Shown piece after piece: positions 52,841 to 62,914 of a stretch of 64,000 nt of DNA. The stretch covers positions 558,001 to 622,000 of the forward strand of contig NZ_JADNRN010000001.1 in the NCBI RefSeq assembly GCF_015595035.1. The letters are read 5' to 3'. The position numbers were made by a program, and so were the translations under genes. This DNA comes from Marinibium conchae (GTDB taxonomy: Bacteria; Pseudomonadota; Gammaproteobacteria; Enterobacterales; Alteromonadaceae). The notes under the pieces were generated by a model. That model had not been told where the DNA came from and did not search any database. It was given only the letters and a program-made list of their open reading frames with translations. Position 1 is the first letter of the stretch; each line of letters starts with the position of its first letter.

Positions 52841-53611
52841 ATGATCCATCCTTCATCAGTAATAGCAGAATCAGCAAAAATTGGCGATAACGTAAAAATC
52901 GGTCCTTTTTGCATAGTGGGCGATAACGTTGAGATTGGCGACAACTGTGTGCTTACTTCACACGTTGTGGTGAAAGGACATACCAAAATCGGAAAAAACA
53001 ATGTGTTTTTTCAATTCTGCTCTATTGGTGAAGACTGCCAAGACAAAAAATATGCAGGTGAAACGACCTATCTTGAAATCGGCGATGACAATGTTTTCCG
53101 AGAGTCGTGCACTGTGCATCGTGGCACTATTCAAGATAATAGCCTGACCAAGATCGGTAATAGAAACCTTCTCATGGTAAATGCCCATTTGGCCCACGAT
53201 TGTATGGTCGGAGACGATAACGTATTTGCCAATAACTGCGCAGTGGCAGGGCATGTTCATGTTGGTAATCATGTTATTTTAGGCGGTTCATCTGCCGTGC
53301 ATCAATTTTGCCACATTGGTTCTCATGCTTTTGCCGGTGGCGGCGCGATTATTCTGAAAGATATTCCTCCTTATGTAATGATCAGTGGCACGAAGCACAT
53401 CCCCCAAGGTATAAATAGCGAAGGCTTGCGCCGACGAGGCTTCAGTGCCGAGTCAATTCAGGCAATTAAGCGCGCTTATAAAGTTATTTATCGAAACGGT
53501 AATACTGCTGAGCAAGCATTGGTGCTGTTAAATGAGATGGCTGGAAGTCAGAGTGAGGTTAAAATACTAGCTGATTTCCTCGCAAGCTCTAAACGCGGCA
53601 TTGTTAGATAG
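52841..53611 (+). CDS. lpxA: UDP-N-acetylglucosamine O-acyltransferase
   Basis: LpxA adds 3-hydroxyacyl to UDP-GlcNAc, the first step of lipid A synthesis. The 256-residue protein is a left-handed beta-helix from residue 1 to about 185 with the catalytic His in [17 protein letters not shown] (about residue 122) and the [19 protein letters not shown] coil; the helical C-terminus follows [19 protein letters not shown]. Tight spacing to fabZ and the presence of lpxB downstream are conserved. LpxD, a homologue that acts two steps later, is not in this cluster. Confidence 0.97.
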   Translation: MIHPSSVIAESAKIGDNVKIGPFCIVGDNVEIGDNCVLTSHVVVKGHTKIGKNNVFFQFCSIGEDCQDKKYAGETTYLEIGDDNVFRESCTVHRGTIQDNSLTKIGNRNLLMVNAHLAHDCMVGDDNVFANNCAVAGHVHVGNHVILGGSSAVHQFCHIGSHAFAGGGAIILKDIPPYVMISGTKHIPQGINSEGLRRRGFSAESIQAIKRAYKVIYRNGNTAEQALVLLNEMAGSQSEVKILADFLASSKRGIVR

Positions 53612-53700
53612 GCTTGGCCTTTACATTCAAATTAGATGGGCTGAGTTAGCATTCAATTAGCCTTTTGGTATGTCACACATTAGCGTAGTAGGCAGTATTC

Positions 53701-54957
53701 ATGGTTGATAAAAAAGGGCCTAGGATAGCGATAGTGGCCGGAGAAGCTTCTGGCGATATTCTAGCGGCTGGATTTATGAAGCAACTTCAAGCAATCTACC
53801 CTGATGCCGAGTTTGAAGGAATTGGTGGCAAACATCTCACTGGTTTAGGTTTACAGTCGCTTTTTGACATGGAAGAATTGTCGGTCATGGGGTTGGTTGA
53901 AGTACTAAAGCACCTTCCTCGCTTACTTCACATCCGTAAAAGCGTCATCCAACATTTTACTAAAAACCCTCCCGACATCTATATTGGCGTAGATGCTCCA
54001 GATTTTAATCTGGCAGTTGAAAGCAAACTCAAATTACAAGGCGTTCAAACGATACACTACGTGAGTCCAACCGTTTGGGCTTGGCGTGAAAAGCGGATTC
54101 ATAAAATTGCTAAAGCGACCAATTTGGTATTAGGTATTTTTCCTTTTGAAGCCGATATTTATCAAACATACTCTGTGCCTTATCAATACGTAGGCCACAC
54201 TATGGCGGATAGTATTCCTTTGCATCCTGATAAGTCAGCCATGCGTGATAAGTTTGGCTGTCACGCTGAAGCAAAAGTGCTAGCGATTCTCCCAGGAAGC
54301 AGAGCGAGAGAAGTGGATACTTTACTTCCCGATTTTTTTTCAACTGCTCAAATATTAACCGAAGACACTGAGTTAAAAGCCCTAGAACTGCTTATACCGG
54401 CTGCAAATTCGGCAAGAGAGCATCAAATTCACGCCATGCTAACCAACTTCGGTTTAAAGAAAATCGCCACTGATGATAGGGCAGATAAAAACGCCGTGTA
54501 CACCCTATATAGAAGTGAACAAGACGGTATTGATAAGGGCTTAGCCTCGATTCAAGTCAAAGTAAGCAGCGAGGCCGCGCGAGATGTCATGATTGCAGCC
54601 GACTCTGTACTCTTAGCCTCAGGAACAGCAAGCTTGGAAGCGATGCTTTGTAAGACACCGATGGTGGTTGCTTATAAAATGTCGAAGCTGACTCACATGA
54701 TCATGAAGCGCCTATACAAGCCAGATTATTTTTCATTGCCTAATATATTGGCTAACAAAGCCCTGGTGCCCGAATTGCTGCAAGAAGAGGCAAACCCAAA
54801 AGCCATGGCTAACTTACTCAAAAGCCTGTTACTGGGCGATAACTCACAATTAATAGTAGAGTTCACCGACCTTCATCGCAGCCTTCAAATTGATGCAGAC
54901 AGACAGGCAGCGAATGCTATTGCCAGCTTGCTCGATAAGCAACAGGAGAAAAGTTGA
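53701..54957 (+). CDS. lpxB: Lipid-A-disaccharide synthase
   Basis: LpxB condenses UDP-2,3-diacylglucosamine with lipid X. The 418-residue GT19 protein has VAGEASGDILAAGFMKQL at residues 12-29, DAPDFNLAVESKLK, HYVSPTVWAWREKRI, and the UDP-site LLASGTASLEAMLCKTPMVVAYKM. It is about 35 residues longer than E. coli LpxB; the extra segment lies at about residues 253-293 (around DRADKNAVYTLYRSEQDG). ATG 53701 follows a 89-bp gap after lpxA. Confidence 0.95.
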   Translation: MVDKKGPRIAIVAGEASGDILAAGFMKQLQAIYPDAEFEGIGGKHLTGLGLQSLFDMEELSVMGLVEVLKHLPRLLHIRKSVIQHFTKNPPDIYIGVDAPDFNLAVESKLKLQGVQTIHYVSPTVWAWREKRIHKIAKATNLVLGIFPFEADIYQTYSVPYQYVGHTMADSIPLHPDKSAMRDKFGCHAEAKVLAILPGSRAREVDTLLPDFFSTAQILTEDTELKALELLIPAANSAREHQIHAMLTNFGLKKIATDDRADKNAVYTLYRSEQDGIDKGLASIQVKVSSEAARDVMIAADSVLLASGTASLEAMLCKTPMVVAYKMSKLTHMIMKRLYKPDYFSLPNILANKALVPELLQEEANPKAMANLLKSLLLGDNSQLIVEFTDLHRSLQIDADRQAANAIASLLDKQQEKS

Positions 54958-54962
54958 GCTAA

Positions 54963-55607
54963 ATGAAAAAACAGCAAGATCTTGATGCCTTAAAGCAGTC
55001 ACTGGCTACTTTTAATCTCATTGCCGGAGTTGATGAAGTAGGGCGAGGCCCCTTAGTCGGTGATGTAGTGACTGCCGCAGTCATTCTTGACCCGGAAAAA
55101 CCGATATTCGGTTTAACAGACTCTAAAAAACTCTCTGAGAAAAAACGTGAAGAATTTGCAGAATTGATCAAGCAAAACGCGTTATCATGGAGTATAGGCA
55201 GGGCTACACCCATAGAAATTGATGAACTTAATATTTTGCAGGCGACTATGCTCGCCATGCAACGGGCAGTTGAAGGCCTAACGATACAACCTGAGTATGT
55301 TTTGGTTGATGGTAACCGTTTACCGAAATGGCAATACACGGCTGATGCAGTGATAAAGGGCGATGCTTTATTTCCGCAAATTTCAGCCGCGTCTATTATT
55401 GCGAAGGTTGCCCGCGACCACGAAATGGTCGCACTGCATGAGCAATACCCGCAATACGGGTTCGCTTCGCATAAAGGATATCCTACTAAGGCTCATTTGG
55501 AGGCCTTAGAGCAGCATGGCCCCTTGTCATGCTATCGACAAAGTTTTAAGCCTGTGAAAGCTGCATTGATGCAGTGGCATGGCGAACTACAAAATGAGGT
55601 AAACTAA
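54963..55607 (+). CDS. rnhB: Ribonuclease HII
   Basis: RNase HII nicks at ribonucleotides in DNA. The 214-residue enzyme has the acidic active site: Asp and Glu in [23 protein letters not shown] (residues 18-40), Asp in [13 protein letters not shown], and the last Asp in [13 protein letters not shown]. Length is typical. It starts 5 bp after lpxB and ends directly before the dnaE start codon. Confidence 0.97.
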   Translation: MKKQQDLDALKQSLATFNLIAGVDEVGRGPLVGDVVTAAVILDPEKPIFGLTDSKKLSEKKREEFAELIKQNALSWSIGRATPIEIDELNILQATMLAMQRAVEGLTIQPEYVLVDGNRLPKWQYTADAVIKGDALFPQISAASIIAKVARDHEMVALHEQYPQYGFASHKGYPTKAHLEALEQHGPLSCYRQSFKPVKAALMQWHGELQNEVN

Positions 55608-58600
55608 GTGTCTTCAGATTTTGTACACTTACGAGTTCACAGCGATTTTTCAATGCAGGACGGTTTGAATAAAGTAAAACCGATATTAGCCAAGGCAAAA
55701 GCGCTAAATATGCCAGCTATTGCCCTCACAGACCAAATGAACATGTGTGGTTTGGTAAAATTCTACTCATCTGCATTCGCTGAAGGTATCAAACCAATTA
55801 TTGGCTGTGATATTTGGCTACTGTCGTCTAAGTTTCCGGACGAAATTACCCGCCTTACCTTGCTTGCCAAAGACAAGGAAGGTTACCGAAATATCACCGA
55901 AATCATTTCTAAGGCTTATTTGCAAGGGCACGTGCAGTACAAGGTTGTTGTTAGAGAAGAGTGGTTGGCTGAGCATGCCAAGGGCATTATCGTCTTGTCA
56001 GGAGCACTTGCTGGAGAGTTAGGCATGGCGCTCACTAAAAACAATCCAGATATTGCACAGAAAGTTACCGATTTTTTTCAAACTCACTTCCCCGACCATT
56101 ATTATGTAGAACTCATTCGTACAGGTCGCGAAGGTGAAGAAGACTACATTCATCGGGCGGTTGAATGGGCGACTCAGCAAGATTTACCAGTCGTTGCAAC
56201 TAATGAGGTTTGCTTCAACGAACAAGAAGGGTTTGAACCTCATGAAGTTCGAGTGTGTATCAGCGAAGGCTACACACTAGACGATAAGCGACGTCCAAAA
56301 AAATACAGTGAACAACAGTACTTACGCAGTTCCGAAGAAATGATTGAGCTATTCTCAGACATACCTTCTGCGATTGAAAATACCGTAGAGATTGCTAAAC
56401 GGTGCAGTGTTGAAGTGAGATTAGGTGAGTATTTCTTGCCGCAATTTCCTACTGGTGACATGAGTACCGAAGACTTTTTGGTAAAAGTCTCGGAGGAAGG
56501 TCTTGAACGTCGACTAGCGAAACTGTTTCCCGACGAAGCAGAGCGTTCAGAAAAGCGTAAAGAATATGATGAACGCCTCGCGATTGAACTGAAAGTAATC
56601 AATCAAATGGGCTTTCCAGGCTACTTCTTGATCGTCATGGAGTTCATCCAGTGGAGCAAGGACAATAATATTCCCGTTGGGCCAGGTCGTGGGTCGGGCG
56701 CAGGTTCATTAGTGGCTTATGCACTGGATATTACTGATCTTGACCCGCTCGAATTTGATTTACTATTTGAGCGCTTCTTGAACCCAGAACGTGTTTCGAT
56801 GCCTGACTTCGATATCGATTTTTGTATGGACCGCCGTGATGAAGTAATCGACCACGTTGCTGATATTTATGGTCGAGACGCCGTATCGCAAATCATTACC
56901 TTCGGTACCATGGCTGCGAAGGCGGTTATTCGGGATGTTGGTCGTGTATTGGGTCATCCTTATGGTTTTGTTGATAGAATTTCAAAATTGGTACCACCCG
57001 ACCCGGGAATGACACTCGAAAAAGCATTTTCCGTTGAGCCACGCTTACCCGAACTTTATGAGTCAGACGAAGAAGTAAAAGATCTTATCGACCTCTGTCG
57101 CATTCTTGAAGGTGTCACCCGAAATGCCGGCAAACATGCTGGTGGCGTTGTTATTTCACCCACTACCATTACCGATTTTTCGCCATTATATTGTGATGAT
57201 ACAGGCTCTAACCCAGTTACCCAGTTTGATAAAAATGACGTTGAAACAGCGGGCTTGGTCAAATTCGACTTCTTAGGCTTACGCACGCTAACCATCATCC
57301 AGTGGGCCATTGATATGGTCAAAGAGGTGCAAGGTAAAGAGCTTAATATTACCCAGATCCCTTTAGAAGACGCTAAGAGCTTCAGAGTCCTACAAAACGC
57401 TGAAACGACAGCCGTATTCCAACTTGAATCACGCGGCATGAAAGATCTTATCAACCGTCTGAAGCCAGATTGTTTTGAAGATATTATTGCACTTGTGGCG
57501 CTTTTCCGCCCAGGCCCACTTCAATCAGGCATGGTTGATAACTTCATTGACCGTAAGCATGGCAGAGAAGCGATTTCGTACCCGGATGCCGAATATCAGC
57601 ATGAGTGTTTACGAGAAATATTGGAGCCTACTTACGGCATTATCTTGTATCAAGAGCAAGTAATGCAAATAGCTCAAGTGATGTCAGGTTATTCCTTGGG
57701 TGGCGCAGATTTACTACGTCGAGCGATGGGTAAGAAAAAGCCTGAAGAAATGGCTAAGCAACGAGCATCATTCGAGCAAGGCGCTGCAGATAATAATATC
57801 GACCCAACGCTATCTATTAAAATTTTTGACTTGGTTGAAAAGTTTGCAGGCTACGGCTTTAACAAATCTCACAGTGCGGCCTATGCACTTGTTTCCTATC
57901 AAACACTATGGTTAAAAGCGCATTATCCGGCGGAGTTTATGGCCGCGGTTATGTCGGCAGATATGGATAATACCGATAAAATAGTGACCTTGGTCGACGA
58001 GGTCGGTCGCATGGGTATTGATATTTTGCCCCCAGATCTTAATGCTGGTGCCTATAAGTTTACTGTGAATAAAGAAGGTCAAATCGTTTACGGTATCGGC
58101 GCAATCAAAGGCGTAGGTGAAGGTCCTGTTGAAGCGATAATCGAAGCACGCGAGCAGCAAGGTGTGTTTAAAGACTTGTTTGATTTTTGCGCTAAAGTTG
58201 ATGTGAAACGGGTGAACAAACGAGTGCTCGAAAAGCTTGTATTGAGTGGCGCAATGGATAACTTGGGGCCGCATCGAGCTGCGCTGATGGCCACAATCAA
58301 AGATGCGCTTGATGCAGCACAACAGCATGCGAAAGCTGAGCTTGCAGGCCAAGCAGATTTGTTCGGCGTGCAGATTGAGTCAGAAGAAGACGTGGTAAAT
58401 GCCTTTGCTAAGGTGCCAGAGTGGTCGGAAAAAGTATGGCTTGATGGCGAAAAAGAAACCTTAGGTTTGTATTTAACCGGTCATCCGATTAATCAATATC
58501 TCAAAGAAATAAAGCAGTACTCCGATGGTCGTTTAGCCGACCTAACGCCCACTAATCGCGACCAATTTGTTAGCACTGTTGGCCTTGTTATCGGCGTGCG

Positions 58601-59072
58601 AGTGATGACCAATAAAAAAGGTCGTCGTTGGGGGATTGTTACCTTGGACGATAAGTCGGCGCGCATGGATGTGAGATTCTACCCCGACATGTACGAACTT
58701 TATGAATCTGTGCTTACCACTGATAATTTGTTGTGGGTGAAAGGACAGGTCAGCTTTGATGAATTTTCTGGTGGGAATACAATAAACGCCAAAGAAGTAC
58801 TAACGATTGTTCAAGCTAGAGCGAAATACGTTAAACAATTACGAATTAGTATTCCAGAAAAGTTGTGTACTTTGTCAACAGTCGCTAAAGTGCAGGGTAC
58901 ATTGCAAGAGTATAAGAACGGAACATGCCCTCTGCATATCCATGTTGAGCATGAAGATGCTGAGGTAACCATTGCCGCGAATGCGCAATGGTACATTGAA
59001 CCAGACGAACAGTTATTAGTTGAGCTTCGCCACGTGTTAGGGGCGGAGCGGGTAAACTTGGAATTTAATTAG
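55608..59072 (+). CDS. dnaE: DNA polymerase III alpha subunit
   Basis: DnaE is the replicative polymerase. The 1154-residue protein starts at GTG 55608 immediately after the rnhB stop. It has the PHP domain ([19 protein letters not shown]), the palm with the catalytic Asp residues in [17 protein letters not shown] (about residues 398-414), [14 protein letters not shown], the beta-clamp binding motif QADLFG near residue 920 and a C-terminal OB fold plus tau-binding part. All are intact and the length is typical (E. coli 1160). Confidence 0.98.
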   Translation: MSSDFVHLRVHSDFSMQDGLNKVKPILAKAKALNMPAIALTDQMNMCGLVKFYSSAFAEGIKPIIGCDIWLLSSKFPDEITRLTLLAKDKEGYRNITEIISKAYLQGHVQYKVVVREEWLAEHAKGIIVLSGALAGELGMALTKNNPDIAQKVTDFFQTHFPDHYYVELIRTGREGEEDYIHRAVEWATQQDLPVVATNEVCFNEQEGFEPHEVRVCISEGYTLDDKRRPKKYSEQQYLRSSEEMIELFSDIPSAIENTVEIAKRCSVEVRLGEYFLPQFPTGDMSTEDFLVKVSEEGLERRLAKLFPDEAERSEKRKEYDERLAIELKVINQMGFPGYFLIVMEFIQWSKDNNIPVGPGRGSGAGSLVAYALDITDLDPLEFDLLFERFLNPERVSMPDFDIDFCMDRRDEVIDHVADIYGRDAVSQIITFGTMAAKAVIRDVGRVLGHPYGFVDRISKLVPPDPGMTLEKAFSVEPRLPELYESDEEVKDLIDLCRILEGVTRNAGKHAGGVVISPTTITDFSPLYCDDTGSNPVTQFDKNDVETAGLVKFDFLGLRTLTIIQWAIDMVKEVQGKELNITQIPLEDAKSFRVLQNAETTAVFQLESRGMKDLINRLKPDCFEDIIALVALFRPGPLQSGMVDNFIDRKHGREAISYPDAEYQHECLREILEPTYGIILYQEQVMQIAQVMSGYSLGGADLLRRAMGKKKPEEMAKQRASFEQGAADNNIDPTLSIKIFDLVEKFAGYGFNKSHSAAYALVSYQTLWLKAHYPAEFMAAVMSADMDNTDKIVTLVDEVGRMGIDILPPDLNAGAYKFTVNKEGQIVYGIGAIKGVGEGPVEAIIEAREQQGVFKDLFDFCAKVDVKRVNKRVLEKLVLSGAMDNLGPHRAALMATIKDALDAAQQHAKAELAGQADLFGVQIESEEDVVNAFAKVPEWSEKVWLDGEKETLGLYLTGHPINQYLKEIKQYSDGRLADLTPTNRDQFVSTVGLVIGVRVMTNKKGRRWGIVTLDDKSARMDVRFYPDMYELYESVLTTDNLLWVKGQVSFDEFSGGNTINAKEVLTIVQARAKYVKQLRISIPEKLCTLSTVAKVQGTLQEYKNGTCPLHIHVEHEDAEVTIAANAQWYIEPDEQLLVELRHVLGAERVNLEFN

Positions 59073-59113
59073 TAGCCGGCAATTTAAGGCTTTACAAGGT
59101 GTTAGGATAAAAC

Positions 59114-60070
59114 ATGACAGGACATTTTTTGGATTTCGAACAGCGAATTGCTGAGCTAGAAGCCAAAATAGAAGAGCTTCGCATCGTGAACCAAGGTGGT
59201 GAATTCGATGTGGGCATTGAAGAATCTATTGGGAAGTTACGTGAAAAGTGTGCCGAGGAAACCACAAAAATTTTCTCTAACCTAGGAGCCTGGCAAGTAT
59301 CACAAATTGCTCGTCATCCTATGCGACCTTACACTCAAGATTATATTGATAGAATCTTAACAGATTTTGATGAGTTAGCGGGCGATCGCGCTTATGCAGA
59401 CGACAAAGCGATTATTGGAGGCTTAGCTAAACTTGATGATGTACCTGTGATGATCATAGGACACCAAAAAGGCCGAGATACTCAAGAGAAAATCAAGCGT
59501 AATTTTGGTATGCCTAAACCTGAAGGCTACCGTAAAGCGTTGCGTTTAATGAAAATGGCTGAACGTTTCAAGCTTCCGATCATAACCTTTATTGATACGC
59601 CGGGGGCATATCCGGGCGTAGGTGCTGAAGAGCGCGGGCAGAGTGAAGCAATAGCCATGAATCTTAAAGTGATGGCTGAGCTCACGGTTCCGATCATTTG
59701 TACCGTAATTGGTGAAGGGGGCTCCGGTGGTGCGTTAGCTATCGGTGTTGGCGACAGAGTAAACATGTTGCAATACAGTACCTATTCAGTAATTTCGCCA
59801 GAAGGCTGTGCGTCTATTTTATGGAAAAGTGCCGACAAAGCATCAATTGCGGCTGAAGCAATGGGTGTGACAGCACCGCAAATCAAAGAGCTGGGCTTAA
59901 TTAATACGATTATTGAAGAGCCCCTCGGTGCTGCTCATCGCGACCATGCAGGTATGGCCGCGAACTTAAAAGCAGTATTGAAACAACAATTAGCACAGTT
60001 ACAAACCTTGCCGACAGAAACACTGCTTGAAGAGCGATACGAGCGCTTAATGTCTTTCGGTTATTGTTAA
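59114..60070 (+). CDS. accA: Acetyl-CoA carboxylase carboxyltransferase alpha subunit
   Basis: AccA with AccD moves the carboxyl from biotin to acetyl-CoA, giving malonyl-CoA. The 318-residue protein shows the helical N-terminus [19 protein letters not shown] and the crotonase-like core with [39 protein letters not shown] and [16 protein letters not shown] (oxyanion hole glycines). Its place after dnaE is the usual gammaproteobacterial one. TTAGGATAAAAC gives the ribosome-binding site. Confidence 0.98.
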   Translation: MTGHFLDFEQRIAELEAKIEELRIVNQGGEFDVGIEESIGKLREKCAEETTKIFSNLGAWQVSQIARHPMRPYTQDYIDRILTDFDELAGDRAYADDKAIIGGLAKLDDVPVMIIGHQKGRDTQEKIKRNFGMPKPEGYRKALRLMKMAERFKLPIITFIDTPGAYPGVGAEERGQSEAIAMNLKVMAELTVPIICTVIGEGGSGGALAIGVGDRVNMLQYSTYSVISPEGCASILWKSADKASIAAEAMGVTAPQIKELGLINTIIEEPLGAAHRDHAGMAANLKAVLKQQLAQLQTLPTETLLEERYERLMSFGYC

Positions 60071-60123
60071 AGAAAGTTGTTAACGATTACTACAACAGTA
60101 CGAATATAAAAAGGGGCTAGCTA

Positions 60124-61548
60124 TTGACTACCAATATAAGTCATTCATTGGTTTCAGGGCTTGCCTCTTTCTTTTCTAAACTTCCTCAATTTTCGTCCAA
60201 TGAATCTGTAGAACTTACCATCGCCTTAAGCGGAGGCGTTGACTCCGTAGTGTTACTTCATGTTTGTTCCCAATGGGCTAAACAGAATGACATGTTGAGC
60301 CTTTCCGCTGTACACATTCACCATGGCTTAAACGAGCAAGCGAATGCTTGGCAGAAATTCTGTAAGGAGCTTTGCAAGAGTTACGATGTAGCATTCTTGT
60401 CTAAGCGCGTTGAGCTTAGTCAGAAGGCTCGTCAAAGTCTTGAAGAGAAAGCTCGGGAAGCACGCTACGCTGCAATTGATGAGCTAATGCTTGGTAAGGA
60501 CGGCAATAGTATTGTGTTACTTGCTCAGCATATCGACGATCAAGTCGAAACCCTCCTTCTTCAATTGAAAAGAGGCGCAGGGCCAAAAGGTTTGTCGGGC
60601 ATGGCTGAATTTTTCGTTTCTGGCGCCGGTGTTCAGTATGCAAGACCATTTTTATCACTTGGTATTGCTAAGCAAGATGTTATTCATTACGCCAAACTCA
60701 ACAATTTGTCTTGGGTTGAAGACGATTCAAACCAGGATTCACGTTTTGATAGGAACTTTCTGCGTAATGAGCTTTTACCTTCATTAACAAAACGCTGGCC
60801 GCAATTCGCGAACACTGTCGCTCGCAGCGCCAAATTATGTGCTCAGCAAAATTCGCTTATCGAGTCCTTAGCAAGTGAAACTCTCTCGAATATCATCGGT
60901 TCAAAGGGCGAGTTACCTACAAAGGCCTTGTTAGCCTTAGCCCAAGCATTGCAATATGAAGTACTTCGCAGGTGGACATCCACCTACTTGGCCAAAGCAC
61001 TTTCCCACAAACAAGCTGCTGAGCTGATATCGATCGCGGAAAGTGGCACTGACAAAAACGGGCTATTATCAGTTCAAGGCTACCATTGCCAAAAATTCAA
61101 TTCAGCGCTTTATTGGGTGAAAGATACTGAGTTTTGCAAAATAGCGCCTGAAAGCTATCAGCTCAAGCTTAAAGACCTGCAAAGCAAAGTCCTCAGGGTG
61201 AATGCCTTTAGTTTGTGTGCTAATGACGAACATCTATTCATTAAGTTTGAAGAGCAAGCGAGTGAGATTTCGGAGATTATCAACACGAGTAATAGTGGTC
61301 ATCTCAGTAAGCTTGATAAGACTATATTTAACATAGTGCCGCTTGAGAATACTGAGGAAAATACTTCCGTTTGTGTCGAGTTTGGGCAGCTTTCTAAGAA
61401 AGTGAAAATAGCAAAAAACCGCCCATCGAAAAGCGTTAAGGCTTGGCTGAAAGAAGCTAAGGTAACGCCTTGGCGGCGTTTGGCAGTGCCCGTGGTTAGC
61501 GTCAATCAATACGCCTGTTTGTTAATTGATAAACGCAAAGACACTTAA
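60124..61548 (+). CDS. tilS: tRNA(Ile)-lysidine synthase
   Basis: TilS attaches lysine to C34 of the tRNA-Ile that reads AUA. The PP-loop ATPase motif LSGGVDSVVLL lies at about residues 35-45, followed by HIHHGLNEQANAWQKFC and LLAQHIDDQVETLLLQLKRGAG; the C-terminal TilS domain has KNRPSKSVKAWLKEAKVTPWRR. The frame starts at TTG 60124 (AAAAGGGGC upstream, strong), giving 474 residues, slightly longer than E. coli (432). It is convergent with the diguanylate cyclase gene; no clear terminator is seen in the 122-bp gap. Confidence 0.95.
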   Translation: MTTNISHSLVSGLASFFSKLPQFSSNESVELTIALSGGVDSVVLLHVCSQWAKQNDMLSLSAVHIHHGLNEQANAWQKFCKELCKSYDVAFLSKRVELSQKARQSLEEKAREARYAAIDELMLGKDGNSIVLLAQHIDDQVETLLLQLKRGAGPKGLSGMAEFFVSGAGVQYARPFLSLGIAKQDVIHYAKLNNLSWVEDDSNQDSRFDRNFLRNELLPSLTKRWPQFANTVARSAKLCAQQNSLIESLASETLSNIIGSKGELPTKALLALAQALQYEVLRRWTSTYLAKALSHKQAAELISIAESGTDKNGLLSVQGYHCQKFNSALYWVKDTEFCKIAPESYQLKLKDLQSKVLRVNAFSLCANDEHLFIKFEEQASEISEIINTSNSGHLSKLDKTIFNIVPLENTEENTSVCVEFGQLSKKVKIAKNRPSKSVKAWLKEAKVTPWRRLAVPVVSVNQYACLLIDKRKDT

Positions 61549-61670
61549 CAGCTTGCCTCAAACAGTGCTAAAAATTAATGCAGGCAGTCATGCTGCTTCA
61601 AATACGTCGGCCCATTATTGCCGAGCGCGGTAATGGTTTGCCTATGTTTGTTCTCACTCAAACGCTAAGA

Positions 61671-62606
61671 TTAGGCGGCTTTGAATAAGTTCTTACCGTT
61701 CTGCTTTGCGCTCAGAAGAGCCAAATCGGCTCTGTGGAATAAACTTTTTTCGCTATCTTCGGCACGAAAAGTTGTTGCGCCCACGCTGCTTGATACGTCA
61801 TGCTTTTGAAATAGAGGCGTGTCTGCAAGTGCTTGTTGAATGCGTTTGGCAACGCTCTCATTTGCACGTTTATCGCTATCAACTAACAGGCAGCAAAACT
61901 CATCTCCACCAAAGCGGAATGCATGATCAGACTCGCGCAAACATGACTGTAGAACATTGGCAAACTCTATGAGAACCTGATCACCACACTGATGGCCAAA
62001 TTTATCATTCACCTGCTTAAAGTTATCGAGGTCAAGTACTAACAATCCAAAGCTTTGTTTGTTCCGCAGACTGATACTCATGAGCTTTTGTAATGAATCG
62101 TTGAAGTGGGAACGGTTATATAGTCCAGTTAACATGTCTTTTGTGGCTAATTGACGAATTCGGTAATACTCCAAAGCATGCTTTAAACCCATTGCATAGA
62201 TTGCGTGTACTTCAGACAATAGTTTGCGCTGAACTGGCGTCAATACCTTGTCAAATACATATGCGAGTTGTGCATGCTGAGGAGCACCGAAAGGTTGGCC
62301 ATAATCTAGGGATATTTTCAAACTGCGGCCGCTGCGTTCTTCAGTACCGAAGGCAAGAGTTTGGTTTGCAAAATTAATTTTGATCGCGCTACAAGGTAGC
62401 TTACTTGTAAGAAGTGCAAAATAAGCACTTGCTAATTCATGCAGATCAATCGATTGCATCATCGATTTCATAATATTTGAAGATTCAGTGCTTGTTAACA
62501 TAGTACCAAGTGTCTCGTCTTGATAGTCGAAGCCCTGAATAACTCGGGACTCAACTAGTGAACTTTCCTTAGTGCTCTCAGTTTCATTTACGGCAAGGAT
62601 GTCCAT
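61671..62606 (-). CDS. Diguanylate cyclase with GAF-like N-terminal region
   Basis: The 311-residue protein has a C-terminal GGDEF domain with FRFGGDEFCCLLVD (about residues 231-244) and DLDNFKQVNDKFGHQCGDQ; the inhibitory I-site RESD lies at the standard distance before it, so feedback control by c-di-GMP is expected. Residues 30-150 form a compact alpha/beta region without membrane segments that may be a degenerate GAF-like sensor. Sequence is unlike the ppnN-linked cyclase outside the catalytic domain. It is monocistronic and divergent from the antiporter gene. Confidence 0.9.
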   Translation of the reverse strand: MDILAVNETESTKESSLVESRVIQGFDYQDETLGTMLTSTESSNIMKSMMQSIDLHELASAYFALLTSKLPCSAIKINFANQTLAFGTEERSGRSLKISLDYGQPFGAPQHAQLAYVFDKVLTPVQRKLLSEVHAIYAMGLKHALEYYRIRQLATKDMLTGLYNRSHFNDSLQKLMSISLRNKQSFGLLVLDLDNFKQVNDKFGHQCGDQVLIEFANVLQSCLRESDHAFRFGGDEFCCLLVDSDKRANESVAKRIQQALADTPLFQKHDVSSSVGATTFRAEDSEKSLFHRADLALLSAKQNGKNLFKAA

Positions 62607-62914
62607 TGACTACTCCAATAACATTACGATAAAAATACAAGTGAGCGATTTACGCTGATGTACAAGGCTCACTATTTAGCGCGCTAACGAGACTTTTGAC
62701 GATAATGACAAGTAATTGACAGTTTCATTGATATAGATTGTGTATATAAACACCAATTTGTGCGAATATCGCACTATCAGCGCATACACTCTCAATAAGT
62801 TGTCGAATTATCTTGTTTTTATCTTACTGCTTTAGTCTAGTTTTTACCCTTGTAGTACTCCTAAGCAAAAGCTGTGCCTGTTTTTTCCAGACACATTTAT
62901 CAGAGGAATAGAAC
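62607..62914. other. Intergenic region between divergent diguanylate cyclase and antiporter genes
   Basis: The 308 bp are AT-rich and must include two divergent promoters. TTGACA at 62716-62721 followed by TATAAA at 62745-62750 is suggestive but badly spaced. AGAGGAATAG is the ribosome-binding site of the antiporter gene. I see no repeat or RNA element. Confidence 0.4.

Noticed and set aside
57912-58352. 146-codon minus-strand frame inside dnaE
   Set aside because: Antisense shadow of the conserved DNA polymerase gene.
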